A DNA stretch of 64,000 nucleotides from Halomonas sp. 25-S5 (GTDB lineage: Bacteria; Pseudomonadota; Gammaproteobacteria; Pseudomonadales; Halomonadaceae). The DNA lies in NCBI RefSeq assembly GCF_029889845.1, contig NZ_JARANV010000019.1, positions 1 to 64,000 of the forward strand, read 5' to 3'. The notes below the pieces were generated by a model. The model was not told where the DNA came from and did no database searches. It was given only the letters and a program-made list of their open reading frames with translations. A program made the translations under genes and the position numbers. The stretch's first letter is position 1. Every line of letters starts with the position of its first letter. Of the stretch, positions 23,112 to 32,421 are shown one piece after another.

Positions 23112-24686
23112 TTAGACTTTGACCTTGGACAGGCGCAGATTGAGCCACGACAGCCCGACCACCAGCAGGAAGATCAGCGTGGCGATGGCGGCCGCCAGAC
23201 CGAATTGCTGGCCGGCATCCTGGAAGGCGATGCGGTAGGTGTAGCTGACCAGCAGGTCGGTGGTCCCCGCCGGGGTGCTGGCGCCGAGGATGTCCGGCTT
23301 GCCGCCGGTGAGCAGGGCGATCAGCACGAAGTTGTTGAAGTTGAAGGCGAAGGCCGCAATCAGCAGCGGCGTCAGCGGCTTCAGGATCAGCGGCAGGGTG
23401 ATGCGCAGCATGTTGGTCAGCGACCCGCCGCCGTCCACCGCCGAGGCCTCGTAGAGATCGCGGGGAATCGACTGGATCAGCCCCATGCACAACAGCAGCA
23501 TGTAGGGGTAGCCGAGCCAGGTGTTGACGATCAGCAGCATGCTGCGGGCCATTGCCGGGTCCGTGAACCAGGTGGGACTGATGCCGAACAGGTTCTCGAG
23601 GATCAGGTTTATCTCGCCGTGGTTCTGGTTGAACATGCCCTTGAAGATCAGGATCGAGATGAAGGCCGGCACCGCATAGGGGAGGATCAGCAGGGTGCGA
23701 TAGAGGGCCTTGCCCTTGAGCTGATCCCACTGCAGCAGCGTGGCGAGCACGAAGCCCACCGCCAGGGTGAAGACCACCGTCAGGCCGGCGAAGACGAAGG
23801 TCCAGACGAAGATCTGCAGGAAGGGCCCGCGGATGTCCGGGTCGGTGAAGATCTTGGTGTAGTTGTCCAGCCCCACCGCGACCGGCCAGCCGGGGGTGAG
23901 GCGCTCACCGTCCTCGGTGACGAAGAAGCCGGTCTCCTGGTCGGGGGTCAGGGTGGTGCCGTCGCGCAGGTCGGTCAGGCTGCCGTCGGGGTTCGCTTCG
24001 AAGCGCGGCAGCATCGGCGCAAAGCTGCGCAGCCCTGCCATCTTGAGCTCGGTGCCCTCTGGCGTCACCAGGGTCAGGCGCTGCAGGCGATCACGCTGGG
24101 CGATGACCTCGCGGATGCCCAGCGCCTCGCCGGATGGGGCCGCCTGGGTCGGCTCGACCGCCAGGGGTTGTCCTTCCACGGCTTGGGCCAGGGGCTGGGA
24201 CACCAGTTGCCTTACGCCTTCCCGGTCGCCGGCCCCCTTGGCGTCCAGATACAGGCGAGTCCGGTCACCGTCACGGACCAGCTGGAAATCGAAGGCCTGG
24301 CCCTCGGCCTGGTAGGTCTGGCCGAGGAGCTGGGCACGCACCCGCTCTTCGCTGAGCAGGTTGCTCGAGCTGTAGTTGCTGAAGCTGATGCCGATGGTAT
24401 AGACCAGCGGGAAGATCACGAACACACCCATCCCGGCCAGCGCCGGGAAGATATAGCGGTGGCTCATCAGCTGGCGCTTGCCGAAGACGATCGCCAGGGA
24501 GGCGCCCAGCACCAGGAACAGCAGCGAGAACATCCACTGGCCGCGCAGGTGGAAGGCCACCACCAGCCACAGGGTGGCGAGCACCAGCAGTGCTGTCAGG
24601 GCGCGCAGCGCCCAACGGGTATAGCGTTCGGCGGGGTAGCGGGATCGATGGCGCGGCAAGCCGCGCGAGGCGTTGGTCACAAACAT
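23112..24686 (-). CDS. malF: Maltose ABC transporter permease MalF
   Basis: A 524-residue permease of the long MalF type. Two or three N-terminal helices are followed by a periplasmic insertion of about 180 residues (approximately 110-290, starting [19 protein letters not shown]), the P2 loop that contacts MalE in E. coli. The remaining helices follow, with the EAA loop [22 protein letters not shown]. The presence of the P2 loop separates it from the shorter MalF-like permease at 11384. AGGTGA precedes the start. It sits between malE and malG. Confidence 0.93.
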   Translation of the reverse strand: MFVTNASRGLPRHRSRYPAERYTRWALRALTALLVLATLWLVVAFHLRGQWMFSLLFLVLGASLAIVFGKRQLMSHRYIFPALAGMGVFVIFPLVYTIGISFSNYSSSNLLSEERVRAQLLGQTYQAEGQAFDFQLVRDGDRTRLYLDAKGAGDREGVRQLVSQPLAQAVEGQPLAVEPTQAAPSGEALGIREVIAQRDRLQRLTLVTPEGTELKMAGLRSFAPMLPRFEANPDGSLTDLRDGTTLTPDQETGFFVTEDGERLTPGWPVAVGLDNYTKIFTDPDIRGPFLQIFVWTFVFAGLTVVFTLAVGFVLATLLQWDQLKGKALYRTLLILPYAVPAFISILIFKGMFNQNHGEINLILENLFGISPTWFTDPAMARSMLLIVNTWLGYPYMLLLCMGLIQSIPRDLYEASAVDGGGSLTNMLRITLPLILKPLTPLLIAAFAFNFNNFVLIALLTGGKPDILGASTPAGTTDLLVSYTYRIAFQDAGQQFGLAAAIATLIFLLVVGLSWLNLRLSKVKV

Positions 24687-24752
24687 GGGGTCACCTGCGG
24701 TCTGCCCCGGCCCGGCCGTGGTTCATGGCCGGCCAGGACGGGAAGGCTAGCG

Positions 24753-25949
24753 TTACTCGATGGCGGTGCGGATGCGCTCGGCGGCGGCGTCCAGCGCCGC
24801 CTGCGGTGACTGGCGGCCGCTGCCGATGTTCTGTAGCGCTGGTTCCATGGCCGACCAGAAAGCACCCATCTCGGGAATATTGGGCATCGGCGAGCCGAGC
24901 TCGGCGTTCTCCAGGGTGGCGGCGATCCGCGGGTCGGACTCCAGCTCCTGCTGATAGGCCTTGTGGGCCACGGCGCCCAGCGAACCGTCGTTGTTGAACG
25001 TGCGCAGGCCCTCCTCTTCGAGCAGGTAGCTCTCGAGGAACTCGGTGGCCAGGAAGTCGTTGGGTGAAGCGGAGTTGATCATCGCCGCCATCACCCCGAA
25101 CATCGGCTTGGCCCGCTCGTCACCGACCCGCGGCAAGAGGGCCACGCCAAAGTCGATACCGCTCTTCTCGAGGTTGCTCCAGGCCCAGGGGCCGCTGATC
25201 ATGGCCGCCACCTCGCCCTGGTTGAAACGGGTATCCGTCACGCTGTAGTCGGTGCCCTCGGGCAGCACGCCACTGTCGATCAGTTCGCGCAGACGCTCGG
25301 CTCCCGCCACCGCGCCGGCATTGTTGACGCCGATGTCGCGGGTGTCGTAGCCGCTGTCGCTATGCTGGAACGAATAGCCGCCATTGGCGGCCAATAGGGG
25401 CCAGCTGAAGTAGGGCTCACCATAATTGAAGAGGATCGCTTTCTTGCCTTCCTTGGCCAGCTCCGCATCGAGCCTGGCGAGCTCGTCGAAGCTCTCGGGG
25501 GGCGTCTCCACCAGGGCCTTGTTGTAGATCAGGCCCAGCGACTCCACCGAGATGGGATAGCCGTAGGTCTCGCCGTTCCACTCGACGGCGTTCCAGGTGA
25601 AGTCGAAGTAGCGATCGCGGTAGGTGTCGGAGGGCGCAATGGACTTGAGCAGCCCGCTCTGGGCCCATTCCCCCATGCGGTCGTGGGCGAAGATCACGAT
25701 GTCCGGCCCCTGGCCACTGCCGGCGGCCTGCTGGAAGCGGTTGGTCATGTCGTCGGGGTGGACGATGTCGATGGCGATGCCGGTGTCGGCCGTGAACCGC
25801 TCGGCCACCTCGCGGATGCCCTGGGGCCCCTTGTTGTCACCGATCCAGATGGTCAGGGTGTCGTCCTCGAAGGCCATGGCAGGCAAGGCGGCCCCGGCGC
25901 TCAGGGTGGCGGCCAGTAGCGGGGTGAGGAAGGCGTGGCGTCGTGTCAT
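24753..25949 (-). CDS. malE: Maltose/maltodextrin-binding protein MalE
   Basis: A 398-residue periplasmic binding protein. The signal peptide is about 26 residues (LTPLLAATLSAGAALPAMA-FE). The mature part contains LTIWIGDNKGPQGIREVAERF, GPDIVIFAHDRMGEWAQSGLL, YGYPISVESLGLIYNK and ISGPWAWSNLEKSGIDFGV, all close to E. coli MalE. I start at 25949 because GAGGT lies upstream and a signal peptide follows; the frame extends to 26009. Upstream are a CA motif (25963), a consensus MalT box (26053) and a 14-bp tandem repeat. Confidence 0.94.
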   Translation of the reverse strand: MTRRHAFLTPLLAATLSAGAALPAMAFEDDTLTIWIGDNKGPQGIREVAERFTADTGIAIDIVHPDDMTNRFQQAAGSGQGPDIVIFAHDRMGEWAQSGLLKSIAPSDTYRDRYFDFTWNAVEWNGETYGYPISVESLGLIYNKALVETPPESFDELARLDAELAKEGKKAILFNYGEPYFSWPLLAANGGYSFQHSDSGYDTRDIGVNNAGAVAGAERLRELIDSGVLPEGTDYSVTDTRFNQGEVAAMISGPWAWSNLEKSGIDFGVALLPRVGDERAKPMFGVMAAMINSASPNDFLATEFLESYLLEEEGLRTFNNDGSLGAVAHKAYQQELESDPRIAATLENAELGSPMPNIPEMGAFWSAMEPALQNIGSGRQSPQAALDAAAERIRTAIE

Positions 25950-25962
25950 GGGTCGCGACCTC

Positions 25963-25970
25963 GTATTGTT
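25963..25970 (-). promoter_or_regulatory. CA-like motif in the malE leader
   Basis: The minus strand reads AACAATAC immediately before the malE ribosome binding site. It resembles the CA motifs before the porin and the first binding-protein gene but is less perfect. Confidence 0.3.
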
Positions 25971-26052
25971 GTGACGTCTCGGGTGGCCCCCGCCCCGGAC
26001 GAGCGGCACGGGGAGCGATAACCCCTAGCCTCGTCAATCCGGCTGGTGGCGT

Positions 26053-26062
26053 CCTCCTCCCC
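26053..26062 (-). promoter_or_regulatory. Consensus MalT box upstream of malE
   Basis: GGGGAGGAGG on the minus strand, same orientation as the operon and about 104 bp before the malE start. It is an exact match to the enterobacterial consensus and is repeated at 19133. Confidence 0.5.
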
Positions 26063-26107
26063 GGGGGGCACAGGGGTGGCGTATGGCTGGGGCGTACCTC
26101 GCCACGG

Positions 26108-26139
26108 AACGTCGAGGCTCGAACGTCGAGGCTCGAACG
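26108..26139. repeat. 14-bp tandem repeat upstream of malE
   Basis: AACGTCGAGGCTCG occurs twice in tandem and is followed by a further AACG. It lies between the MalT box and the terminator of the Spy-like gene, where an upstream activator could bind. Confidence 0.6.
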
Positions 26140-26164
26140 AAAACGCCCGGCACGAGGCCGGGCG
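26140..26164 (-). terminator. Terminator of the Spy-like gene
   Basis: On the minus strand CGCCCGGC pairs with GCCGGGCG around a five-base loop, followed by TTTT, 27 bp after the stop of the gene at 26192. Confidence 0.8.
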
Positions 26165-26191
26165 AATCGGGGTGGGAAGCGGGGGGAGTCG

Positions 26192-26854
26192 TCAGTCAGC
26201 GGCACCGTCGCCCTTGTCCTTGCGAACGTTGCCGCCCTTGTCCTGGCGGCCATGCCGGGAGAGCACCGCACGCATCTCCTCGATCTGCTCGTCGCTGAGG
26301 ATCTCGGTGAGCACTTCCTGGTGCTCCTCGCGCAATTCACGCATGGCCTCGCGACGCGCCTGGCGGGAGTCGACGTCGCGCTCGCGCAGCGCCTGCATGT
26401 CGGCGTAGATCGCCTCGCGGGCCTCGCGCAACGCCTCGCGATCGGCGTCGGAGAGTTCCCAGCTGTCGACCAGCTCGGTCAGGCGCTGCTGCATGGCCTC
26501 GCGGCGCTCGGCGCGCTGCTCCTCGCGCATTGCCTGACGGGCGGCCTCCAGCGCTTCGCGCTGCTCCTCGCCGAGGATCTCGTCCATGCGCTGGCGGTGC
26601 TCCTCGCGCAGTTCGCGGACCGCCTCGCGGTGCTCGCGACGGGCCTCCTCCAGGGCCTGGCGGGTCTCCTCATCGAGGCCGGCACGGTCGAAGAGGGCCT
26701 GTCGGCGTTGCTCGTGCTGTTGGCGATGTTCCTCGTTCACGCCCTGGTGCCTGCCCTCGCCACCGGGAGCGGCGCTGGCGGAAAGCGCCAGGGGGGCGAT
26801 GGCGATGGCGAGCAGGGCGGGAGCCAGCAGGGTACGGGTGAGTGAGCGGGTCAT
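26192..26854 (-). CDS. Spy/CpxP-like periplasmic stress chaperone
   Basis: A 220-residue exported protein. The signal peptide covers about residues 1-29 (LLAPALLAIAIAPLALSASA-AP). The mature protein is almost entirely charged helix rich in Glu, Arg and Ala, with repeating units such as REEHRQRMDEILGEEQREAL and a second similar unit LREEHQEVLTEILSDEQ, which correspond to degenerate LTxxQ motifs of Spy/CpxP. Such proteins cradle unfolded periplasmic proteins or sense envelope stress. AGGAGA precedes the ATG at 26854. It lies just downstream of the two-component genes on the same strand, as expected for a BaeSR/Cpx-controlled target. The duplicated motif block explains its greater length compared with Spy (about 160). 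Confidence 0.75.
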   Translation of the reverse strand: MTRSLTRTLLAPALLAIAIAPLALSASAAPGGEGRHQGVNEEHRQQHEQRRQALFDRAGLDEETRQALEEARREHREAVRELREEHRQRMDEILGEEQREALEAARQAMREEQRAERREAMQQRLTELVDSWELSDADREALREAREAIYADMQALRERDVDSRQARREAMRELREEHQEVLTEILSDEQIEEMRAVLSRHGRQDKGGNVRKDKGDGAAD

Positions 26855-26966
26855 GGCGGTTCTCCTTGGGGGCCTCGTCGGGCCTCGGGTTGACGCTGCC
26901 AGTCTCGTCGCCGGGGGTGCAAGCGGCTTGCAGCGAGGGTGCAAAGGTCGTGCATCCGCCGGGGGC

Positions 26967-27674
26967 TCACTCCTCCGGCTGGTACTTGTAGCCAACGCCA
27001 TAGACCGAGCGGATTACCTCGCGCTCGGGCCAGGTCTCGGCGATCTTGCGGCGTAGCTTCTTGACGTGGCTGTCGACGGTGCGCTCGGAGACGATGCGGT
27101 GGTCGCGGTACATGTGGTCCATCAGCTGCTCGCGGGTAAAGATGCGCCCGGGGGAGTGCATCATCACCTTCAGCAACTGGAACTCCACCGCGGTGAGGCC
27201 CAAATCGTGACCGTCGGCCAGGGCCCGCCAGCCCGCCTCGTCGAGGACCAGGTCGCTGCCCCCGGGGGCGGGCGAGGCAGCGGCCCGGCTGCGGCGCAGC
27301 ACGGCCTTGGCACGGGCCACCACCTCGCGGGGGCTGAAGGGTTTGCAGATGTAGTCGTCGGCGCCCAGCTCCAGGCCCAGCAGGCGGTCGACCTCCTCGA
27401 CCCGGGCGGTCAGCATGATGATCGCCATCGCCGGCCAGCGCTGGCGGATCTCCCGGCACAGGGTCAGGCCGTCGGTGCCCGGCAGCATCAGGTCGAGCAG
27501 CACCAGCTCCGGGCGCGTCGGGCAGGCTTCTAGCCAGGGCAACACGGCATCGCCATGCGCCAGGTGGTGGCTGGTGAAGCCGCTGCCCTGCAGGTAGTCG
27601 GCGACCAGGCGGGCGATCTTGGGTTCGTCCTCGACGATCAGAATCTGGTCCTGAACGGTGTCCGGGGTGCTCAT
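26967..27674 (-). CDS. OmpR/BaeR-type response regulator
   Basis: A 235-residue response regulator. The receiver has acidic residues in VEDEPK, the phosphoacceptor Asp in LVLLDLMLPG, Thr in MLTAR and Lys in YICKPFSPREV. The C-terminal winged helix reads GLTAVEFQLLKVMMHSPGRIFTREQL, ERTVDSHVKKLRRKI and RSVYGVGYKY. The start at 27674 overlaps the kinase stop by four bases. The overall type matches BaeR, which controls envelope stress genes including spy in E. coli; the Spy-like gene follows directly here. Confidence 0.9.
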   Translation of the reverse strand: MSTPDTVQDQILIVEDEPKIARLVADYLQGSGFTSHHLAHGDAVLPWLEACPTRPELVLLDLMLPGTDGLTLCREIRQRWPAMAIIMLTARVEEVDRLLGLELGADDYICKPFSPREVVARAKAVLRRSRAAASPAPGGSDLVLDEAGWRALADGHDLGLTAVEFQLLKVMMHSPGRIFTREQLMDHMYRDHRIVSERTVDSHVKKLRRKIAETWPEREVIRSVYGVGYKYQPEE

Positions 27675-29110
27675 GCGGCGTTCTCCCTGAGCGGGTGGTC
27701 CTCGATGGCGGGAAAGGTCAGGGTCCAGCATAACCCGCCGAGTGGCGAGGGGGAGGCCTCCATGCGCGCGCCGTGGGCGCGGGCCAGGGCAATGGCGATC
27801 GAGAGTCCCAAGCCACTGCCGCCACTGGCGCGGTTACGCGATCCCTCGACCCGGTAGAGCCGCTCGGTGAGCCGCGGCAGTTCGGGCTCGGGCACGCCGG
27901 GGGCGCTGTCCTCCCAGGTCACCCGCACCTGCCCCTGGTGGGCTGCCAGGCGCACGCGCAGCCGCCCCGGGGCCGTGGTGTAGGCGCAGGTGTTGTCGAT
28001 CAGGTTGTTCCACAGCTGGCGCAGGCGCAGGGTGTCGCCGCGGATCCAGGCCGGCCCCGCGATCTCGCACTCCAGGCGGATGCCGCTGTCGCCGAGCCAG
28101 CCGCTGGCCTCGTCGAGGCGCGCGGCGAGGCTCTCCGCCAGGTCCAGGGGCGCCAGCTGGACCTCCAGGGCGCCGGCATCGCTCTGGGAGAGCAGGCGGA
28201 GGTCGGCCACCAGGCGCTCCAGCTGACCGACCTCCTGGGCCAGCGAGTGCAGGTTGTCCTGGTCCAGGGCGCGGATGCCGTCCTGCATGGCCTCTATCTC
28301 GCCACGCAGCACCGCCAGCGGCGTGCGAAGCTCGTGGGCGATATCGGAGACCCAGCGGCTGCGCGCCTCGCGACTGGCCTCCAGGGTGGCGGCCAGCACG
28401 TTGAAGTCGTGGGCGAGGCTCGACAGCTCATCGCGGCCGCGCTCCGCCAGGCGGGTGCTGTAGTCGCCCTCGGTGAGGCGCCGCGTGGCCCTGGCCATGC
28501 CGCGGGTGCGCCGCCCCAGCCACCAGGAGAGGCCACCGGCCAGCAGCAGCGAGGCCAGCCCGAGGGCGGCGACGATGATGCCCAGGTTGCGCTGCTGGCG
28601 GGAGAGGAAGATGCGGTCCATGCGCGCCATCAGCTGCTGGGGCGGGCGGTAGCCGAGCATCCCGACCCGCTCGCCGGCGCTCTCGATCGGTAGCCAACGC
28701 AGCTCGGCCGCCTCCTGGTCGCTGTCCGGGGGCAGGCCGATCACCGGCAGGCCGGTTGCGTCGTGGAGCACGAAGTCCTTGGGGTCACCCAGGCGCCGCT
28801 CGATGCCCTCCGGTGGCGGCGTGTCGCCGGGCCACAGCTGGTGGCGTACCAGGCGGTGCCAGGCGCCGGGCGACTGGCGCAGCCACTGCCAGTCGCCACG
28901 GCCGGCCCACTCCTTGCCGAGCCCCTCGGCCAGAGTCTCGGCGCGGCGGGTCTGGGTCTGGTCCAGGTATTCGATGAAGCCCTGGTCGAGGCTGCGTGAG
29001 ACCGCCAGGAACACCAGTCCGGAGATGGCCACGTTGACCACCAGGATGATCGCGAACAGCTTGATGCCGAGCCGCGAGACGGCCGGGCGGGGGAGGCGTG
29101 GTGAGTGCAT
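27671..29110 (-). CDS. BaeS-type sensor histidine kinase
   Basis: A 479-residue inner-membrane kinase. Two membrane segments are seen, about 18-40 (LFAIILVVNVAISGLVFLAV) and about 175-197 (LGIIVAALGLASLLLAGGLSWWL), with a periplasmic sensor between them. A HAMP domain follows (LTEGDYSTRLAERGRDELSSL), then the H-box SDIAHELRTPLAVLRGE, an N-box LWNNLIDNTCAYT and the G-box GSGLGLSIAIALA. I chose 29110 (GGAG upstream) over the earlier frame opening at 29176. It is coupled to the response regulator. Signal likely misfolded envelope protein or toxic compounds, by analogy to BaeS. Confidence 0.9.
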   Translation of the reverse strand: MHSPRLPRPAVSRLGIKLFAIILVVNVAISGLVFLAVSRSLDQGFIEYLDQTQTRRAETLAEGLGKEWAGRGDWQWLRQSPGAWHRLVRHQLWPGDTPPPEGIERRLGDPKDFVLHDATGLPVIGLPPDSDQEAAELRWLPIESAGERVGMLGYRPPQQLMARMDRIFLSRQQRNLGIIVAALGLASLLLAGGLSWWLGRRTRGMARATRRLTEGDYSTRLAERGRDELSSLAHDFNVLAATLEASREARSRWVSDIAHELRTPLAVLRGEIEAMQDGIRALDQDNLHSLAQEVGQLERLVADLRLLSQSDAGALEVQLAPLDLAESLAARLDEASGWLGDSGIRLECEIAGPAWIRGDTLRLRQLWNNLIDNTCAYTTAPGRLRVRLAAHQGQVRVTWEDSAPGVPEPELPRLTERLYRVEGSRNRASGGSGLGLSIAIALARAHGARMEASPSPLGGLCWTLTFPAIEDHPLRENAA

Positions 29111-29271
29111 GGACGGGCTCCGGGAGCGGGGGCCGGCGAGGGCATGACGTATTTTCACCGCTCGGCGTGCAGCCATCGGTCAGGTTCTGTGCAGGTAATG
29201 TGCAGCTTGAGGTCAGCCTCGCCGACGCTGCCCTCGCCGGCAAGGTCGGCGGCGGTCACGGCGCGAGTCGG

Positions 29272-30198
29272 TCAAAGCGAGAGCAGGAAGAGAATTAGCG
29301 GCGGTGACAGCAGCGAGAGGAGAAAGCCGCTGACCACGGCCACCGGCACACAGGACACGCCCCCGTGCTGCTGGATCACCGGCAGGGTGAAGTCCATGGC
29401 GGTGGCGCCGCCATAACCGATCGCCAGGGCGGCATGGCGGCGGATCAGCAGCGGGATCAGTACGAAGGCGAGCAGTTCCCGTGCCAGGTCGTTGAAGAAG
29501 GCCACCCCGCCCATCAGGGGACCCAGCTGGTCGCCGACCAGGATGCCGGAGAGCGAGTACCAGCCGAAGCCGGCGGCCAGCGCCAGCCCCTCGTTCCATC
29601 GGAGGTCCAGCAGCGGCGCCGCCAGCAGGCCGCCGACCAGCGAGCTGGCGGCGAGGGTCAGGGCGATGGCCAGGCCGAAGCGGTTAAGCACGATCTGGCG
29701 CAGCGGCATGCCGGAGTTGCGCAGTTGGCAGCCGATCAGCGCCAGCAGGAGGTAGAGCACCCCTTCGGCCAGGGTCTCGGCCGTGGCGAACAGGCCACTG
29801 CCGGTGAACCACTCCAGCAGCAGGCCGAGTACCACGCCGGCGACCACCACCGCCACCAGCGCCAGCGAGCTGGCCATGGCGGCCCACTTGCTGGTGGGCG
29901 CCCCCGCCAGCACCCTCGAGGGATCGGCGATGAGGCCCAGCCGGCGCGATAGCCACCAGAGGGCCGCCAGGTTGCAGGCCGAGATCACCGCGAACAGCAC
30001 CATGGCCTGACCGCCCAGGCGCGAGAGCTGGCCCGCCAGGTCGTCCAGGCCCGCCAGGCTCACCCCCATCAGCAGCAGGATCACGTAGATCGAGGCGTTC
30101 ACGCCGCGGTTGATCAGCGCCATCAGCCGGGCATCCCCCACCGGCACCAGGTAGCCCAGCACCAGCGGCAATAACACGATCACCAGACCGCTCAGCAT
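29272..30198 (-). CDS. lysO: LysO-type lysine exporter (DUF340)
   Basis: A 308-residue integral membrane protein of the LysO/YbjE family, which exports L-lysine in E. coli. It has about eight hydrophobic segments, a conserved central stretch (GFGWYSLSGILVGDQLGPLMGGVAFFNDLARELLA) and the motif GYGGATAMDFTLPVIQQHGG near the C-terminus that is diagnostic for the family. GGGAG precedes the ATG. It is monocistronic by appearance, between the two-component locus and a DUF3108 gene. Substrate assignment is from the family. Confidence 0.85.
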   Translation of the reverse strand: MLSGLVIVLLPLVLGYLVPVGDARLMALINRGVNASIYVILLLMGVSLAGLDDLAGQLSRLGGQAMVLFAVISACNLAALWWLSRRLGLIADPSRVLAGAPTSKWAAMASSLALVAVVVAGVVLGLLLEWFTGSGLFATAETLAEGVLYLLLALIGCQLRNSGMPLRQIVLNRFGLAIALTLAASSLVGGLLAAPLLDLRWNEGLALAAGFGWYSLSGILVGDQLGPLMGGVAFFNDLARELLAFVLIPLLIRRHAALAIGYGGATAMDFTLPVIQQHGGVSCVPVAVVSGFLLSLLSPPLILFLLSL

Positions 30199-30255
30199 GG
30201 CGACTCCCTTCCCGCCCAGGGGCCGCCAGGGGCGGCCGAAAGCCGCCTACTCTAG

Positions 30256-30939
30256 TCAATTTGCCTTCGGGGAGGAAGCGAGCTCGGCGCTGGAGAAGGT
30301 CAGGTCAGTCAAGGTCAGCCGGCTTTTTCGCTTGCCGTCGCGGTGGTACTCCATGGCCAGCAGCAGGCCCGGCACGCCGGGGTGGAAGCTGAAGACCATG
30401 CGGCGATCGGGGGCGTCCGGCTCCGTGACCTCCACCCTGACGGCCTCGAAGCGCCCGGCGGGCAGCTCGAGCATGCGGCGGTCCAGCCGGCGGTAGTTGA
30501 TCCGCTCCTCGCGACCGCGGTGGTCGAGGTAGCGCAGCCGGCAGGGCGAGGCGCAGTCGTCGGCCACGGCTCGCCGGGAGAGGCTGAACAGGGCGGTCTG
30601 GCGGTCGGGCAGCCGGGCCAGCGTCTCTGCGTCCAGTTCGTAGTCCTTGCCGATGCCCAACAGCCTGTAGCCGCTGGTGTAGTGCAGCGCGCGAAGGTCA
30701 GCGCTGGCGATGAAGCGGCTGCGCTCGTGGCCCCGGGCCACCGCGATGGCGGCCCGCATGTCGCTCTGCCAGTGCGTGCCGTCACGACTCAGGCGGTGTT
30801 CCACGGTGGTGCTCGGCCAGCCGGCGACCTCGAGGCGGTAACGGGCATCGAAGGGACGCGGCTGTGCGGCGAGGGCGCTGCCGGCGGCCAGCAGCAGGAG
30901 CAGGAAGAGAGCGGCGCAACGGTGCTGCAGTTCGGGCAT
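30256..30939 (-). CDS. Exported DUF3108 protein
   Basis: A 227-residue protein with a signal peptide of about 25 residues (LFLLLLLAAGSALA-AQ). The mature part starts FDARYRLEVAGWPSTTVEHRL and includes YTSGYRLLGIGKDYELD and VRVEVTEPDAPDRRMVFSFHPGVPGLLLAMEY, the layout of DUF3108, a periplasmic beta-rich family of unknown function often annotated near envelope genes. GGAG lies before the ATG at 30939. The frame is open far upstream but without a plausible start. I cannot assign a biochemical role. Confidence 0.8.
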   Translation of the reverse strand: MPELQHRCAALFLLLLLAAGSALAAQPRPFDARYRLEVAGWPSTTVEHRLSRDGTHWQSDMRAAIAVARGHERSRFIASADLRALHYTSGYRLLGIGKDYELDAETLARLPDRQTALFSLSRRAVADDCASPCRLRYLDHRGREERINYRRLDRRMLELPAGRFEAVRVEVTEPDAPDRRMVFSFHPGVPGLLLAMEYHRDGKRKSRLTLTDLTFSSAELASSPKAN

Positions 30940-31107
30940 GCGAGGACTCCAGGGCCGTCGAGGGGGCAGAGGTGAGAGTCTCCGCGGGCCCGGGGGTTCC
31001 CGCCTGCACGCGCCTTGCGCTTTTCCCCGGCGGGCCCTCCGCGGGGCTGCTAGGCTGCCCTTGCAGGGCGACGCCTCCGTCGCCGCCACACCATTGAGGA
31101 GACTCCC

Positions 31108-31668
31108 ATGGCCAGACTCTTGCTGATCGCCGGTGATTATGTCGAGGACTACGAGATCATGGTGCCCTTCCAGGCCCTGCAGGCCATGGGCCACTCGGTC
31201 GATGCGGTGTGTCCCGACAAGCGCGAAGGCGACAAGGTGCGCACCGCCATCCACGACTTCGAGGGCGACCAGACCTACTCCGAGAAGCCCGGTCACGACT
31301 TCACCCTGAATGCCACCTTCGCCGAGGTGGAGGTCGCCGACTACGACGGGTTGGTCGTCCCCGGCGGGCGTGCGCCGGAGTACCTGCGTCTCGACGAGCG
31401 GGTGCTGGAGATGGTCCGCCACTTCTTCGACCATGACAAGCCGGTGGCCGCCATCTGCCATGGTGCCCAGCTGCTGGCGGCGGCGGTCTCCCTCGAGGGA
31501 CATCGGGTCTCGGCCTACCCTGCCTGTGCCCCGGAAGTGCGCCTGGCCGGCGGCGACTATGCCGAGATCGGGGTCGACCAGGCGGTGGCCAGCGGCAAGC
31601 TGGTCACGGCTCCTGCCTGGCCGGCCCACCCGGCCTGGCTCAAGCGCTTCGCCGCCATGCTCGACTGA
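31108..31668 (+). CDS. DJ-1/PfpI family protein
   Basis: A 186-residue protein of the DJ-1/PfpI superfamily. The nucleophile elbow reads [11 protein letters not shown] with the catalytic-type Cys near residue 117, preceded by the family strand [16 protein letters not shown] with its conserved Glu. Members act as glyoxalase III, deglycase-like or small hydrolases; the exact activity cannot be told. AGGAG precedes the ATG. It lies directly before the nemRA-like electrophile-response genes, and a role in handling reactive carbonyls would fit. Confidence 0.85.
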   Translation: MARLLLIAGDYVEDYEIMVPFQALQAMGHSVDAVCPDKREGDKVRTAIHDFEGDQTYSEKPGHDFTLNATFAEVEVADYDGLVVPGGRAPEYLRLDERVLEMVRHFFDHDKPVAAICHGAQLLAAAVSLEGHRVSAYPACAPEVRLAGGDYAEIGVDQAVASGKLVTAPAWPAHPAWLKRFAAMLD

Positions 31669-31694
31669 GGCCTGCCGGCGGGATTTGACGCGTC

Positions 31695-31709
31695 TAGACG
31701 ACTGGTCTA
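31695..31709. promoter_or_regulatory. Operator candidate before the nemR-like gene
   Basis: TAGACGACTGGTCTA has inverted TAGAC/GTCTA arms and ends 11 bp before the repressor ATG. It shares 13 of 15 bases with the site at 32367. Confidence 0.6.
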
Positions 31710-31720
31710 ATCTTGCCGGC

Positions 31721-32323
31721 ATGACGACGCACGCCACCCGCGACAAGCTGATCGAGATCGGCGCCGACCTGATCGCCGAGCAGGGCTTCAACGCCACCGG
31801 CATCAATGCGGTGCTCAGCCGGGCCGGGGTCCCCAAGGGGTCCTTCTATCACTACTTCTCGAGCAAGGAGGATTTTGGCCTGGCCGTGATCGACGCCTTC
31901 GCCGAGCAGTACGATGCCCGGCTGGCGGCGATCTTCGAGGCCAGAGACGTCTCCCCGCTGGAGCGCCTGCGCCGCTACTTCGCCACCGGCAAGGCGGACA
32001 TGCTCTCCTGCGATCATGCCCGCGGCTGCCTGATCGGCAACCTGGGTCAGGAGCTCTCGGCGCGCAGCGAGGTCTTCCGGGCCCGCCTCGACCAGGTGTT
32101 CCGCGCCTGGGAGCGCCGGCTGGTAGCCTGCCTCGAGGAGGCCCGCAGCGCCGGCGAGGTCTCGGACGATCTCGATACACAGGCCCTGGCGGGATTTATC
32201 ATGGCCGGCTGGGAGGGCGCCATCCTGCGTGCCAAGACCGTGAAGTCTCTGGCCCCCATGGAGTGCTTCGAGGCGGTCCTCTTCCGGCAGGTGCTGGCCC
32301 GGGAGCTTCCTGTGGTGAGCTGA
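31721..32323 (+). CDS. TetR-family repressor, NemR-like
   Basis: A 200-residue TetR regulator. The helix-turn-helix is LIAEQGFNATGINAVLSRAGVPKGSFYHYFSSKEDF (residues about 18-53). The ligand domain contains LSCDHARGCLIGNLGQELSARSE, where the Cys residues match the region that senses electrophiles or hypochlorite in NemR. It is followed after 98 bp by an old yellow enzyme gene; near-identical palindromes precede both genes, so it probably represses itself and the reductase, as nemR does for nemA. There is no clear ribosome binding site, partly because the operator occupies that stretch. Confidence 0.85.
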   Translation: MTTHATRDKLIEIGADLIAEQGFNATGINAVLSRAGVPKGSFYHYFSSKEDFGLAVIDAFAEQYDARLAAIFEARDVSPLERLRRYFATGKADMLSCDHARGCLIGNLGQELSARSEVFRARLDQVFRAWERRLVACLEEARSAGEVSDDLDTQALAGFIMAGWEGAILRAKTVKSLAPMECFEAVLFRQVLARELPVVS

Positions 32324-32366
32324 TCACTGGCCGGAGCGCCAACCTCAGTGGCGTGTGCCACGAACC

Positions 32367-32381
32367 TAGTAGACTGGTCTA
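32367..32381. promoter_or_regulatory. Operator candidate before the nemA-like gene
   Basis: TAGTAGACTGGTCTA includes the perfect palindrome TAGAC-TG-GTCTA (32370-32381). It lies 40 bp before the reductase ATG and matches the site at 31695. Confidence 0.6.
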
Positions 32382-32421
32382 GAATAACGAGCTACACAGC
32401 TATCGACCCAGGAGGTCACCC

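Noticed and set aside
31310..31720. N-terminal extension of the TetR regulator at 31721
   Set aside because: The extension overlaps the DJ-1-like gene out of frame and has no domain; the helix-turn-helix starts right after 31721.
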